A stretch of 64,000 nt of DNA from Pseudofrankia saprophytica (GCF_000235425.2 NZ_KI912266.1:3663671-3727670); one strand, 5' to 3'; shown: positions 41,134-50,966, counted from the first letter of the stretch. Numbers and translations: made by a program. Notes: generated by a model not told the origin, from the sequence alone.

Positions 41134-41424
41134 GTCGGCTACCTCGTTCACACGGAGGTGGTGCGATTGGCGTGCTCATCTTCGCGTGGCCCGCGTCTCT
41201 CAGGGCTCAGTTGGCCCAAGTCGGGCGATGGCCTGACGAGGTGGGTGGAGAAGGGGCCGGCGGTTGTTCTCGCCGCGGCGGGCCTGTTCAGGTGGGCGCG
41301 GTCCGCCGGCCCGGTTGATGATCGCCGTCCGTGCCCTCCCATGGTTGTCCGCCGGGCCGGATCGCGACCACGGGAGGGCGCGGATGGCGATCAAGCTCGT
41401 GGGGTCGCTGAAGTGAACCGACGA

Positions 41425-42072
41425 TCAGCATCCGCTCGGCGGCGTCGGCGACTGACTGTCCGTCGGCGGCGGGACGGCCGTGGCGAGGGTGGCGGTCGCG
41501 TCGGCGCATGCGGCGACGACCTCATCGAAGCAGGCGACGAGTGACGGTCGGTCCTCGGTCAGGTAGAGGTGGGTGGCAGTCGTGAACCAGCTCATCGCCA
41601 TCAGAGCCACCGCGTGGATCTCGAGTGAGGACCAGCGGGTGCCGGCACGACCGAGGAGGATCTCGGTGGCCGTCCTGATGAACCCGCCGATTCCCAGCGG
41701 AAGTGGCTCGATCGTGGGTCGTGGCTCGGTCGTCAGCACGGCGCGAATCTGGGTCAGCAGGCCTCGGTCGTAGCCCTGGTCGCACAGTTCCCGCAGGACC
41801 GCGTGCAGGCTTCCCAGCGGCGCCTCGGTGGCTGGCCGCTCGGCGAGACGAGCGAGGGCGACCTCTCGCCGGACGACGAGGTGGTCCACCAGGATCGCTT
41901 CCTTGGTCGCGAAATGGTGGAAGACGGTGCGGCGGCCGACATCGGCGGCGGCGGCGATCTGGTCGATCGTCGTGTCGGTGTAGCCCTGGGTCTGGAACAA
42001 CTTCAGGGCCGCGGCGGCGATGCGCGCCCGTTTCGCCGTCGGGTCTCGCTCGCGGGTCGGTGCAGCTGACAC
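41425..42072 (-). CDS. TetR-family regulator
   Basis: The 215-residue protein has an N-terminal helix-turn-helix: RARIAAAALKLFQTQGYTDT then TIDQIAAAADVGRRTVFHHFATKEAIL. The C-terminal part is the variable ligand domain. The start is taken as GTG 42072. It lies 128 bases downstream of the secreted hydrolase gene on the same strand and may regulate it. The CACTA-N6-TAGTG element upstream of the hydrolase (43820) is a candidate site. Confidence 0.85.
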   Translation of the reverse strand: MSAAPTRERDPTAKRARIAAAALKLFQTQGYTDTTIDQIAAAADVGRRTVFHHFATKEAILVDHLVVRREVALARLAERPATEAPLGSLHAVLRELCDQGYDRGLLTQIRAVLTTEPRPTIEPLPLGIGGFIRTATEILLGRAGTRWSSLEIHAVALMAMSWFTTATHLYLTEDRPSLVACFDEVVAACADATATLATAVPPPTDSQSPTPPSGC

Positions 42073-42200
42073 GCGGCGACATGTTACCGACCAGGCATGG
42101 TCTCGTCGCTCGACGTCGTGACGCTCGCAGGTCCGTGCCACCTGTCGGCGCAGCGGCCCGGGTCACCGACGTGAGCGAGCTTGTGCCGGCGCCGAGCGGC

Positions 42201-43748
42201 CTAGCTCGTGGGGAAAAGCTTGGCTGCGTTTGTTGCCGCGGCCGCCCTGATGGAGTCCGCGTCCTGGGCCAGGAGGTATCCGGCGCTGACGGCCTCGTCG
42301 ACGGCGTGGTTGTAGGCGGTGAGATAGGCCTGGCCGTCCGGGTACAGCGAGTGCAGGCGGTCGGGTGAGAAGTTGGACATCGACCCGAACAGGGATTCCA
42401 TCGCGGATGCGCCCGGTACGACGCCGCTGTAGGTCGCGACGGGTACCTCCAGCTCGGGCATCCGGATGCCGCCGAGTGCGTTGCCGTACTCGTCTCGCTC
42501 GATGCGCGGTGGGTTCTCGCCGAGGGAGATGCGAGGCAGGACAGGCGGTGGGGTGTTCCCAGATGCCCATTCCGTCAGGCCGACGCGGGCCGTGGATATG
42601 ACTGGCAGCCAGTCGAGGGAGTTCGGAGCCGACGTCGCGCCGACCGCTCCTGACGTCGATCCGAGGTCGCCCGAGGGCAGTTTGAGGCCGTCGCGCACGA
42701 AGAGCGTGACCACGTCCCCGATGCTGTCGGCGCCGGCGCCGGCGTGGGCCGCGCCAGCGATCTCCCAGTACCGGAAGGTGGCCGAGTCCGGTTGGCGCAC
42801 GGGGTAGATCGATTCGGCCTCGGTCTCGGTGCTCACGAGAATGACGGGAATGTCGAGGTCGTCCCGGATGCGCACGGGCGGCCGGGTGAGAAGCGTGTCC
42901 GCGTCGTCGGTGTCCGAGCCTGTGTCGACCCTGGCCGCACGGCCGAAGTTGGCGATCAGGAGCGCACCGTCGAGCGCATTGCTCAGTGGCTGCACGCCGT
43001 CAAGATAGGAGGTCAGGCGTATGGCGGACTGGGACGCACCGGTGGCGAACACGTGCTTGACGTCGAATCCGGCCATCGGGTCGACCGGCAGCTTTCCGCG
43101 GTCATGCCCGACGAGGAGCGCGGCCTTCGTGAAGATGCCGTAGGAGAAGTCGTCCCCGGGATGGGCGAGCGATCCGTACCGCTTTGGGTCCCACCTTCTA
43201 AGCCCGTTCCCCTCGGCGCCAGGAACGCCGTCGAGGCCGATCTTCTGCGCCGACACGTACACGGTGGCGTCGCCTTCGCGCACACTCGCGCGGGTGAAGT
43301 CGCCAATCTCGAATCCGGCCGTCACGTTGAGCCAAGACAGCCAGACGGTCCCGCTGAACTTCTTGGGATCGCTCGGACGCAGGACGAGCATCCGGGACCT
43401 GAACGGCGCCGTGCCAGACGGTTGCAATGCCCACCGGCCGTCCGTGCCGAGCTGCGTGCCAGGCGCCGGGGCGTAGGAGACGGCGTCGCCGCCGAAGAAG
43501 TACTCCCGCGCGGAATATCCGTAGCCGTCGAGGTCGAACACCGGCAGCGAGAAGGGGTTCGGGCGCTCGCCGTTGGCTGTCGGCCCGGTCACGGTCACCC
43601 CGGCCAGCTCGGCCGCGTTGCCGGTCGGTGTCGTTGTGCCGGCGGCCGCGCCGCCATCGCCACCGTCGCCGCGCGCGGTACGGCCAGGTAAGGCCGCTCC
43701 GGCGGCGAGCAGGAACACGGCTAGTCGACCCGGCCTGATTCGGCTCAT
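42201..43748 (-). CDS. secreted alpha/beta hydrolase domain protein
   Basis: A 515-residue protein with a signal peptide at the start (RPGRLAVFLLAAGAALPG). The body is of the large actinobacterial alpha/beta-hydrolase-domain family: YSAREYFFGGDAVSYAP near residue 77, the nucleophile region VFATGASQSAIRLTSYL near residue 233, and a late His in WEIAGAAHAGAGADS. The family is poorly characterised, with esterase activity most likely. It is divergent from the carboxylesterase gene at 44115. Confidence 0.75.
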   Translation of the reverse strand: MSRIRPGRLAVFLLAAGAALPGRTARGDGGDGGAAAGTTTPTGNAAELAGVTVTGPTANGERPNPFSLPVFDLDGYGYSAREYFFGGDAVSYAPAPGTQLGTDGRWALQPSGTAPFRSRMLVLRPSDPKKFSGTVWLSWLNVTAGFEIGDFTRASVREGDATVYVSAQKIGLDGVPGAEGNGLRRWDPKRYGSLAHPGDDFSYGIFTKAALLVGHDRGKLPVDPMAGFDVKHVFATGASQSAIRLTSYLDGVQPLSNALDGALLIANFGRAARVDTGSDTDDADTLLTRPPVRIRDDLDIPVILVSTETEAESIYPVRQPDSATFRYWEIAGAAHAGAGADSIGDVVTLFVRDGLKLPSGDLGSTSGAVGATSAPNSLDWLPVISTARVGLTEWASGNTPPPVLPRISLGENPPRIERDEYGNALGGIRMPELEVPVATYSGVVPGASAMESLFGSMSNFSPDRLHSLYPDGQAYLTAYNHAVDEAVSAGYLLAQDADSIRAAAATNAAKLFPTS

Positions 43749-44114
43749 GCGGACTCCCGAGGTGTTCGGCCGGCGAGCGCCACCAAGGAGATGTGAACGA
43801 CCCGTCGCGAGAGATGCGACACTAGTGCCATAGTGGAAGGGTGGTCAAGACCGCGCCACGCTGTCGACGCGCGATGGACCGTGGCGCGCCTGGCGGCGTG
43901 GATGTCAGGCGGGAGTTCTTCCGCTCAGCGGAATCGTGGTGTTCGCGAGTGCCGCTGTGGGTCCTACGCTGCGCTCCACGCGCGGCGCCGGCGCTCGGGA
44001 TCGAGTGCCTGGGTCGGACAGTCAGGCCGCTCACCGATCCGCTCGACCGCCCTGATGCGGGAGGTCCGCGAACGGTGCCTCAGGCCAGCGGCGTACAGCG
44101 AGAGGATCCATGAA
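43749..44114. other. divergent intergenic region between two esterase genes
   Basis: These 366 bases separate the secreted hydrolase (minus) from the carboxylesterase (plus). The plus frame is open but its translation is not esterase-like. The region contains GTCGC-N7-GCGAC (43804-43820) and CACTA-N6-TAGTG (43820-43835), adjacent inverted repeats that could be a TetR-type operator. Nothing else stands out. Confidence 0.45.
43804..43835. promoter_or_regulatory. paired inverted repeats, possible TetR operator
   Basis: GTCGC-N7-GCGAC runs directly into CACTA-N6-TAGTG, which itself contains the perfect 8-base CACTAGTG. The site is 56 bases upstream of the secreted hydrolase start. The TetR gene two positions downstream is the natural candidate. 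Confidence 0.4.
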
Positions 44115-45680
44115 ATGATCACCGAGACCGCGTCGGGCGCTGTCCGTGGCGCTGAGAACGATGGCGTCGTTTCCTTCAAGGGCATTCCCTACGGCGATGA
44201 CACCGGTGGAGACGCCCGGTTCCTCCCGCCCCGCCCGGCACCCGCGTGGTCCGGCGTGCGGGACTGTCTGACCTACGGGCCGTCCTGCCCACAGCCGTCC
44301 AGCGAGGAGGTCACCGGAGCCAGCCGACCGATCGACATGGAACGGATGACCGGGATCTGGAACTACGAGCGTCAGTTGGGCGAGGACTGCCTGGTCCTCA
44401 ACGTATGGGCGCCGACCGGGGCTGTAGGCGCGCCCGGCGCGGGTGCGCGGCGCCCAGTCCTGGTCTGGCTGCACGGCGGCGCCTTCACCATCGGTTCGGC
44501 GTCCTGGCCGCTCTACGATTTCACGAATCTCGCTCGCAACAACGACGTGGTCATGGTCGGAGTCAACCACCGGATCGGTGCGCTGGGTTTTCTCGACCTG
44601 TCCCACCTGGGCGACGAGTTCGCCGACTCGGCCAATGCCGGCATGCTTGACATCGTCGCGGCGCTCGAGTGGGTCCGCGACAACATCGCCGCGTTCGGTG
44701 GTGATCCGAGCAATGTAACCATTTTCGGCGAGTCCGGGGGCGGCGCGAAGGTGAGCGTGCTGCTCGCCATGTCGGCGGCTCGGGGCCTGTTCCACCGTGC
44801 CTTCGCCATGAGCGGCGCCTTCCTCGACTGCATGCCCCCAGCGGAGTCACGGGAGCTGACGGACCTTACGCTGCAGCTCACGGGGCTCGCTGACGTGACC
44901 GATGACGCCGCTGTCGATGCCCTGCGCAAGCTTGACGTAATGACCCTCGTGAACTCACAACTGTCCCACCCCTTGGGCCTGCGGGCGATCACCGAGATGC
45001 GTGGGCGGTTCAGCCCGGCCCGATGCCCAAGTCTTCCGCGCGATCCCGTGGACGCGATCGCCGACGGCTCCGCCGCTGACGTGCGCGTCGCACTCGGCTG
45101 CACGACGCACGAACTGGAACCGTTTTTGGGGACACCTGAGGTATGGAGCGCCGATGACACGTTCCTGATGGGGCGGCTGCGGGGCTTCCTGGGCGACGAC
45201 ACCGACCATGTGCTCACCGCCTACCGCAGTGCCCAACCCGATGACAGTCTTGTCTCGCTCTACCTGCTGATCGCTTCCGACCACGCTTTCCGGATCCCAA
45301 CGGTGCGGATCGCCGAGGCGCTCCTCGCCGGTGGCGGCCTGCCCCCGTATGTCTATCTCTACGCGTTCGGAAGGCGTAGTCCCGACGGTGTCGTGCGCGC
45401 CGGGCACGGCAGTGACATGTGGTACTTCTTCGACAACGTCAGCGTGGGGCCCGCTTTTGACGGTCCGCACGCCGCTCCGCTCGTCCAGGCCATGGCGGGC
45501 TCGCTGGTCGCCCTTGCGCGCCAAGGCGACCCCAACCACCAGGGCCTGGCGACCTGGCCCCCCTACGACACCACCAACCGGCCGACCATGATTTTCGATG
45601 TCGAGTCCCGCGTCGAGCCCGACCCGATGGGAGCGGAACGGCGGGCCTGGCAGGACATCGTCACCGTCGGCCTCGGGTGA
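44115..45680 (+). CDS. type B carboxylesterase
   Basis: A 521-residue esterase. Family motifs are SFKGIPYGDDTGG near residue 18, EDCLVLNVWAP near residue 90, the oxyanion VLVWLHGGAFTIGS near residue 117, and the nucleophile elbow FGESGGGAKVS near residue 206. The late GHGSDMWYFFDN region carries the expected His. It has no clear signal peptide. GAGG at 44102-44105 precedes ATG 44115. A substrate-binding lipoprotein gene follows at 45833, repeating the hydrolase-plus-binding-protein arrangement at 14.8-17.9 kb. Confidence 0.9.
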   Translation: MITETASGAVRGAENDGVVSFKGIPYGDDTGGDARFLPPRPAPAWSGVRDCLTYGPSCPQPSSEEVTGASRPIDMERMTGIWNYERQLGEDCLVLNVWAPTGAVGAPGAGARRPVLVWLHGGAFTIGSASWPLYDFTNLARNNDVVMVGVNHRIGALGFLDLSHLGDEFADSANAGMLDIVAALEWVRDNIAAFGGDPSNVTIFGESGGGAKVSVLLAMSAARGLFHRAFAMSGAFLDCMPPAESRELTDLTLQLTGLADVTDDAAVDALRKLDVMTLVNSQLSHPLGLRAITEMRGRFSPARCPSLPRDPVDAIADGSAADVRVALGCTTHELEPFLGTPEVWSADDTFLMGRLRGFLGDDTDHVLTAYRSAQPDDSLVSLYLLIASDHAFRIPTVRIAEALLAGGGLPPYVYLYAFGRRSPDGVVRAGHGSDMWYFFDNVSVGPAFDGPHAAPLVQAMAGSLVALARQGDPNHQGLATWPPYDTTNRPTMIFDVESRVEPDPMGAERRAWQDIVTVGLG

Positions 45681-45832
45681 CCGACGTCCGGTCGGAGGTT
45701 GGCGCGTCGCGGTTCTGATGCCGACGCAGCCGGTGGATGACCAAAGCGCAGTCGACTCATGGAAGGCACCTCGCAATGGATTCGCGGCAAGCTCGGCCCC
45801 TTTCGCGGCCGATCCTACGATCAGGGAGAAAA

Positions 45833-47122
45833 GTGAAACACATCTGGAGAAACACCTGCCCGGCCGGCTTACGCTCGACCGCCGCCGCGATGATGGCCGC
45901 CGCCCTGTGCGTCGTCGCGGCCTGCGGCGGCGGCTCCGACGACAAGGGTGGCTCCGCCGCCCCGTCGGCGAGCGGCTCCGCCAGCCAGGCGGACGTCCTC
46001 GGTCCGATCTCCAAGGCGACCGGTGCACCGGTCAAGATCGGCCTGATCTCAGAAGGGGCGAACCCCGTCGCGGACGCCAGCGACGAGGCCCGCATCGCGC
46101 AGGCCACCGTCAAATGGCTGAACGAGCACAGGGCCGGGATCGGCGGCCGGCCGGTCGAGCTGACGGTCTGCGAGACCCTCGGCGACCTGTCCAAGGCCTC
46201 CGACTGTGGCAACCAGATGATCGATGACGGGGTCGCCGCGGTCATCATCGGCACGTCCGGCGTCGTCGAGAGCGCCTGGAAACCACTGAACGACGCCAAG
46301 GTCCCGGTCATGGTCTACGGCTCGAGCGACCCCGGCCTGCTGTCCAGCCCGACGACCTTCTCCCTGGGTGACCCGACCTTCTCGGTCATCGATCTGCCGA
46401 TCCAGGTCGCCAAGGACAAGGGCAACAAGAAGGTCAGCGCCATCGTCATCGACGTCCCGGCCGCCCTGCACTCTGCCCAGGAGGTCGCGCCGCCGCTGTT
46501 CGAGAAGGCCGGCATCGGCTATGTGCTCGTCCGCGTAGCGCCGGGTACGGCCGACATGACGCCGCAGATGCAGCAGATCGCCGACAACGGCTCGGACGAG
46601 GTCTTCATCATCGGCAACGACGCCTTCTGCATCAGCGCGATGAACGGCCTCAAGGCCGTCGGCTTCACCGGCACCATCAGCGCCATCTCCCAGTGCATCA
46701 CCGACGCCACCCGCAAGGCGGTGCCCGGCGGCACGCTGAAGGGCATGGTCGTCAGCGCCACCGCGCCGATCGGCCCGGACAGCCCGTCGATGCGCCTGTT
46801 CCTGGCTGTGGCCAACACCTATGGCAAGGACATCGACACCAGCAACCAGGGGAGCCTGACGATGTTCACGCTCCTCGCCGGCCTCCAGACGGCGACGCAG
46901 GGCATCACAGGCGACATCACGTCGGCGACAATCACCTCGACCATCAAGGCGATGAAGGAGACCGAGCTGCCCGGCGCCGGCGGCCTCAAGTTCCGCTGCA
47001 ACGGCAAGGCCATCCCCGACCAGCAGGCCGTCTGCGTCCGCGGTGGCCTGGCGTCGACCCTGGACGACAAGGGCCAGCCCGCCGACTACAAGGTCCTCGG
47101 TAACACGCCGATCCCGGACTGA
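45833..47122 (+). CDS. substrate-binding lipoprotein, paralogue of the 16.5 kb gene
   Basis: A 429-residue lipoprotein with signal peptide and lipobox VAAC followed by a Gly/Ser linker. GTG 45833 with AGGGAGA upstream is the start. Side by side with the protein at 16552-17895 about four residues in five agree by eye over the mature domain, including shared stretches such as TVCETLGDLSKA, SGVVESAWKPL and RVAPGTADMTPQMQQIAD. The signal peptides and linkers differ more. Both lack adjacent permeases, so both may feed the same transporter. Confidence 0.85.
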   Translation: MKHIWRNTCPAGLRSTAAAMMAAALCVVAACGGGSDDKGGSAAPSASGSASQADVLGPISKATGAPVKIGLISEGANPVADASDEARIAQATVKWLNEHRAGIGGRPVELTVCETLGDLSKASDCGNQMIDDGVAAVIIGTSGVVESAWKPLNDAKVPVMVYGSSDPGLLSSPTTFSLGDPTFSVIDLPIQVAKDKGNKKVSAIVIDVPAALHSAQEVAPPLFEKAGIGYVLVRVAPGTADMTPQMQQIADNGSDEVFIIGNDAFCISAMNGLKAVGFTGTISAISQCITDATRKAVPGGTLKGMVVSATAPIGPDSPSMRLFLAVANTYGKDIDTSNQGSLTMFTLLAGLQTATQGITGDITSATITSTIKAMKETELPGAGGLKFRCNGKAIPDQQAVCVRGGLASTLDDKGQPADYKVLGNTPIPD

Positions 47123-47449
47123 GCGTCACCTCGGCACCGTGCCAGTACCCGGCCGCGGACACGTCCCGCGGCCTCGTTGCCAGGCCATCCGTGGAGCGAC
47201 AGCCAAACGGGGTTCTGGCACGGTGTCGATCGCCACGGGCGAACGGAAGACAGCGAGCGCGATCACCACCAGCGACGGCCCGCATCAGCCCTGCCCCCGT
47301 CGTCGCCCCCAGGTAAACCGCTTGCCATGCCCGGAGGGTTCCGGGAAGGTGATCGCATGATGCTCTGACCGACAGCGCTATTTCTCCGTGGTGCCAGTCC
47401 GCACCGCGGGTGTCGGTCATGTTCCCCTCCTGGTGAAAGAGCATCCTTC
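47123..47449. other. intergenic region before rtcB
   Basis: These 327 bases start with a probable terminator (47151-47173). The rest has short open frames without recognisable content. The rtcB start is a weakly supported TTG. Confidence 0.4.
47151..47173 (+). terminator. GC-rich hairpin after the binding-protein gene
   Basis: GGCCGCGG (47151-47158) and CCGCGGCC (47166-47173) form a perfect 8-pair stem with a 7-base loop, 29 bases after the stop codon. This is the expected form of an actinomycete terminator lacking a T-run. Confidence 0.55.
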
Positions 47450-48643
47450 TTGTCTCAGCGACATTCCAGCCAGGTGACCTCGCAGCGATCCGGCCCGCCC
47501 GCGACGGTCAGGGATTCGGCGTCGGTCACCGTGTTCGCCTCGCCCGCGAGCTGGATCGAGTCGGACGCCGTCGCGCAGTGCCACCAGGTGGCCGCCCTCG
47601 AAGGCATGATCCATGTTGCCGGGATGCCGGACCTGCATCCCGGGAAGGGTGCCCCGATCGGTGCCGCGATGGCGTCGAGCGTGCTGTACCCGACGCTGGT
47701 GGGATCCGACATCGGCTGCGGTATCGCCGTGTTCCCCATCAGGCTTGGCCGCGCCGCGCCGGAGAAGCTCGCGAGGCGCTTCCCGGACCTCGACCGCGCG
47801 CTCGATCCCGAGCGGGATGTCGACGACCCCGCCTGGGACGCCGCCCGGGGCGACATTCCCGCCGGCCATGGCGACGGCCTCGGGACGGTCGGTCGAGGTA
47901 ACCACTTCGTCGAGCTGGCGCGGATCGCCACCGTCGACGAGCTGGAGCACGCGGGCCGCCTCGGGCTTGCCGTCGGGGACCTGGTGCTCGTCGTCCACAG
48001 CGGCTCCCGCGGGCTGGGTGAACGGATCCTGCGGGCGCACACCGAGGTTCACGGCGCCGGCCCCGCTCCCGACCCCGCCGCCTACCTGGCGGCCCACGAC
48101 GACGCCGTGCGCTGGGGGTCGCTCAACCGCCGACTGATCGCCGCCCGGGTCGCCCACGCGCTGGGCACCGAACCCACCGAAGCCGTCGTCGACCAGTGCC
48201 ACAACCTGGTCGAGATCCGCGACGGGGTCTACCTGCATCGCAAGGGCGCCGCGCCCGGGGATGGCCGCGACGTGCTCGTCGCCGGCACCCGCGGCACCGC
48301 CTCCTACCTGGTGGCCGCCCACGCCGGGGCGGCGGCCAACCATTCCGTGGCACACGGCGCGGGCCGCAAGATGTCGCGCGCCGACGCGCTGCGCCGGGGC
48401 CGGGCCAAGCACACCGTCGAGCAGCTGCGCCGCACCCCGGTGGGGTCGCTGGTGATCTGCGGCGACCGTCAGCTCCTTTTCGAGGAGGCCCCGACGGCCT
48501 ACAAGCGCATCGAGCAGGTGATCGCCGACCTCGTCGGCCACGGCCTGGCCACCCCCATAGCCACCACGATCCCCCTCGTCACCTACAAGACGCCCGACCT
48601 CCCGGACCGCCAGAACCACCGCCGCGAGCGTGGCCGGCGGTGA
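47450..48643 (+). CDS. rtcB: RtcB-family RNA ligase
   Basis: The 397-residue protein has the RtcB metal and guanylate site motifs: GMPDLHPGKGAPIG near residue 58, GSDIGCGIAVF near residue 85, GRGNHFVELA near residue 148, HSGSRGLGERI near residue 182 and the nucleophilic-histidine segment SVAHGAGRKMSR near residue 300. RtcB joins 2',3'-cyclic phosphate RNA ends to 5'-hydroxyl ends, using GTP and Mn. TTG 47450 is the longest start; GTG 47474 is an alternative. No Archease or release-factor-H gene is next to it. Confidence 0.88.
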   Translation: MSQRHSSQVTSQRSGPPATVRDSASVTVFASPASWIESDAVAQCHQVAALEGMIHVAGMPDLHPGKGAPIGAAMASSVLYPTLVGSDIGCGIAVFPIRLGRAAPEKLARRFPDLDRALDPERDVDDPAWDAARGDIPAGHGDGLGTVGRGNHFVELARIATVDELEHAGRLGLAVGDLVLVVHSGSRGLGERILRAHTEVHGAGPAPDPAAYLAAHDDAVRWGSLNRRLIAARVAHALGTEPTEAVVDQCHNLVEIRDGVYLHRKGAAPGDGRDVLVAGTRGTASYLVAAHAGAAANHSVAHGAGRKMSRADALRRGRAKHTVEQLRRTPVGSLVICGDRQLLFEEAPTAYKRIEQVIADLVGHGLATPIATTIPLVTYKTPDLPDRQNHRRERGRR

Positions 48644-48702
48644 CGTCGTCGCGTCGATCGCTGATCGCGGATCGCGGATCGATCGTGGCCACTGGGCAGT
48701 GA

Positions 48703-49770
48703 TCAGCCGCCATCTGGCCTGTGCCTGATCAGGCGATGTTCTCGCTGGTCAGAGGCCTCGGTCGGGTCTGGTGGCCCTTCGGTCGGCTCCGGGGCGGCGC
48801 CTGGTCCGGCCCGGCTGTTTCTGGCTGGCCGAGACTGCCCCGGCCGAGGTGTGGAGGGGAGCCGGCCGATCGCGAGTTCGATCAGTTCCGCGGCCAGCGG
48901 GGTCGGCGCGTGACCGGACCAGACCGCGTGCAGCGGTCGGACCAGCTCCAGGTCGGCCACCCGCAACCGGACCAGCTCGCCGGTGGCCAGGCCGGCCGCC
49001 GCGGCCCGGGCGCTCACGACGCCCACGCCGCCGCCCGCCCGGACGGTGGCCAGGATCGTCGCCGTCGAGCCCAGGCTGGTCACGTGCTGGATGGGCGGAG
49101 TGCGACCGAGCGCGCCGGCGAGAGCGCGTAGGAACGTCTCGCGCGTGCCGGAGCCGGGTTCGCGCAGCAGGAGCGGCACCTCGGTGAGATCCTTGGCGCG
49201 CAGATCCCGTTCGGCCCGGGCGGCCAGGGGATAGCGGGCGGCCACGACCAGCGCCAGGCCGTCCGTGCCGACCACTCGGCGGCCGAGGTCGGCCGGGACG
49301 TCGGGCGACTCGACGAAGCCGAGGTCGGCCCGGCCGGAGCGGATCGCCGCGCAGACGTCCTCGCTGTTGGCGACGCTGGCCGAGATCTCCAGATCCGCGT
49401 GGCCGCGCCGCAGGACCAGCAGCCAACGGGGCAGCAGGTACTCGGCCACGGTCAGGCTGGCCGTGATGCGTAGGCGGGCCCGCTGGTCGGCCCGTAGTGA
49501 GAGCACGCCGTCGGCCAGCGTCTGGGCCGCGTCGACGACCGGGTGGATCCAGGCGACGACGGCCTCGCCGGTCGGGGTCAGCGTGCTGCCGCGCCGGGTC
49601 CGGACCAGAAGTGGCACCCCGAGACGCCGTTCCAGCCGGGCCAGCCGTTCGCTCGCGCTGGGTTGGCTGATGCCGTGCGCCTGGGCGGCGCGGCCGACGC
49701 TGCCGGTCTCGGCGACGGACAGGAGCAGGTCGAGCGTCGCCAGGTCGGTGGCCCAGCTCGGGAGGGACAT
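48703..49770 (-). CDS. LysR-family regulator
   Basis: A 355-residue LysR protein. The N-terminal winged helix has LDLLLSVAETGSVGRAAQAHGISQPSASERLARLERRLGVPL near residues 13-54. The substrate-binding part runs from about residue 90 to 310. The last 40 residues are Pro/Glu-rich and atypical. It begins 14 bases after the YeiH-type gene, so the two form one operon. The perfect palindrome at 50967-50983 upstream of that operon is its probable binding site. Confidence 0.88.
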   Translation of the reverse strand: MSLPSWATDLATLDLLLSVAETGSVGRAAQAHGISQPSASERLARLERRLGVPLLVRTRRGSTLTPTGEAVVAWIHPVVDAAQTLADGVLSLRADQRARLRITASLTVAEYLLPRWLLVLRRGHADLEISASVANSEDVCAAIRSGRADLGFVESPDVPADLGRRVVGTDGLALVVAARYPLAARAERDLRAKDLTEVPLLLREPGSGTRETFLRALAGALGRTPPIQHVTSLGSTATILATVRAGGGVGVVSARAAAAGLATGELVRLRVADLELVRPLHAVWSGHAPTPLAAELIELAIGRLPSTPRPGQSRPARNSRAGPGAAPEPTEGPPDPTEASDQREHRLIRHRPDGG

Positions 49771-49784
49771 CGCCGGACAGCGTG

Positions 49785-50909
49785 TCACACCACCCTGGCG
49801 ACGGTGAGGCTGGTCAGGCTCACCGTGACCCACAGCAGCAGACCGAGCAGGAGCGGCCGGTACCCGGTGCGGCGCAGCGCCGCGACGTCCGTGGCGAGGC
49901 CGGTCGCGGCTAGGGCGACGGCGACGAGAATCATCGTGGCGCGATGCAGCGGCTCGTGGCTCGCGGCGGGGAGAAGCCCGGCCGAGTTGGCCGACGCCAC
50001 CAGCACGAACGCGATGAGGAACCCGGGAACGAGGCGGACGCCGCGCCGCACCACGGCCAGCAGGCGACGTGACCGGTGCCGCGGCTGGCGGCGCGACTGG
50101 CCGCGAGGCCGGTGGCACGGCCCACCGTCTGGGCCGGAAGGGGCCACGCGGTCGCAGGCGAGCGCGCCCAGCGTCAGCACGATCGGAATGATCATGAGTG
50201 TGCGGACGAGCTTGACCACGACCGCCTGCTGGACGGCGGCCGGGTCGTAGGCGCTGGCCGCGGCGACGACCGAGGACATGTCGTTGACCGCGGTCCCGGC
50301 GAACAGGCCGAACCCGCTCGGGCTCAGGCCGAGCGCGTGCCCGAGCGGCGGGAAGACCAGGGCCGCGGCGACGTTGAACACGAAGATCGTCGAGACGGCG
50401 TAGGTGACGTCGGCGTCCTTGGCTCTGATCGTCGGGCTCGTGGCGGCGATCGCCGACGCCCCACAGATCGCCGTCCCGACCCCGATGAGGATGCGCAGGT
50501 CACGGCCGACCTGGAGACATCGGCCGAGCAGCGCCGCACCGGCCACGCAGACGGCGAGGGTGGTCAGCATGACCGGCAGCGAGGCCACCCCGACGTCGGC
50601 CACCTCACCCAGGGACAGCTGCGCGCCCAGCAAGGCGACGGACGCCCGCAACAGCCGGGTCCGGGCGACGTCGAGACCCGGTTGAAGGACGCGCCGCCAT
50701 CGCCGGGCGAGTGGGCTGAGCAGGACGCCCCCGACGACCGCCACGACGGGCGCGCCGATCACCGGGCTGGCCACGCCGACGGCGGTCGCGGCCAGTCCGA
50801 TCGCGATGGCGAACGCCAGCCCGCCGGACACGCCGGAGACGGCGGACACGGTGGGCGGAAGCCGCGCGGGCCGGACGACATGGCGTTGCCCGGCGGGGAC
50901 GGTGGTCAT
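49785..50909 (-). CDS. YeiH/UPF0324-family sulfate/sulfonate exporter-like membrane protein
   Basis: The 374-residue membrane protein has about ten apolar segments. Family signatures are LLRASVALLGAQLSLGEV near residue 88, GVGTAICGASAIAATSPTIRA near residue 140, and GLFAGTAVNDMSSVVAAASAY near residue 200. A basic loop rich in Arg and His near residues 260-285 is longer than usual. The family is often next to a LysR regulator and is linked to export of sulfur compounds such as sulfite or taurine-derived products. The start is ATG 50909. Confidence 0.85.
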   Translation of the reverse strand: MTTVPAGQRHVVRPARLPPTVSAVSGVSGGLAFAIAIGLAATAVGVASPVIGAPVVAVVGGVLLSPLARRWRRVLQPGLDVARTRLLRASVALLGAQLSLGEVADVGVASLPVMLTTLAVCVAGAALLGRCLQVGRDLRILIGVGTAICGASAIAATSPTIRAKDADVTYAVSTIFVFNVAAALVFPPLGHALGLSPSGFGLFAGTAVNDMSSVVAAASAYDPAAVQQAVVVKLVRTLMIIPIVLTLGALACDRVAPSGPDGGPCHRPRGQSRRQPRHRSRRLLAVVRRGVRLVPGFLIAFVLVASANSAGLLPAASHEPLHRATMILVAVALAATGLATDVAALRRTGYRPLLLGLLLWVTVSLTSLTVARVV

Positions 50910-50966
50910 GGACCCAGCCTCAGCCGGCCGCGGGCCCCTCGGTACCGACCGACTGCCAGGGATGGG

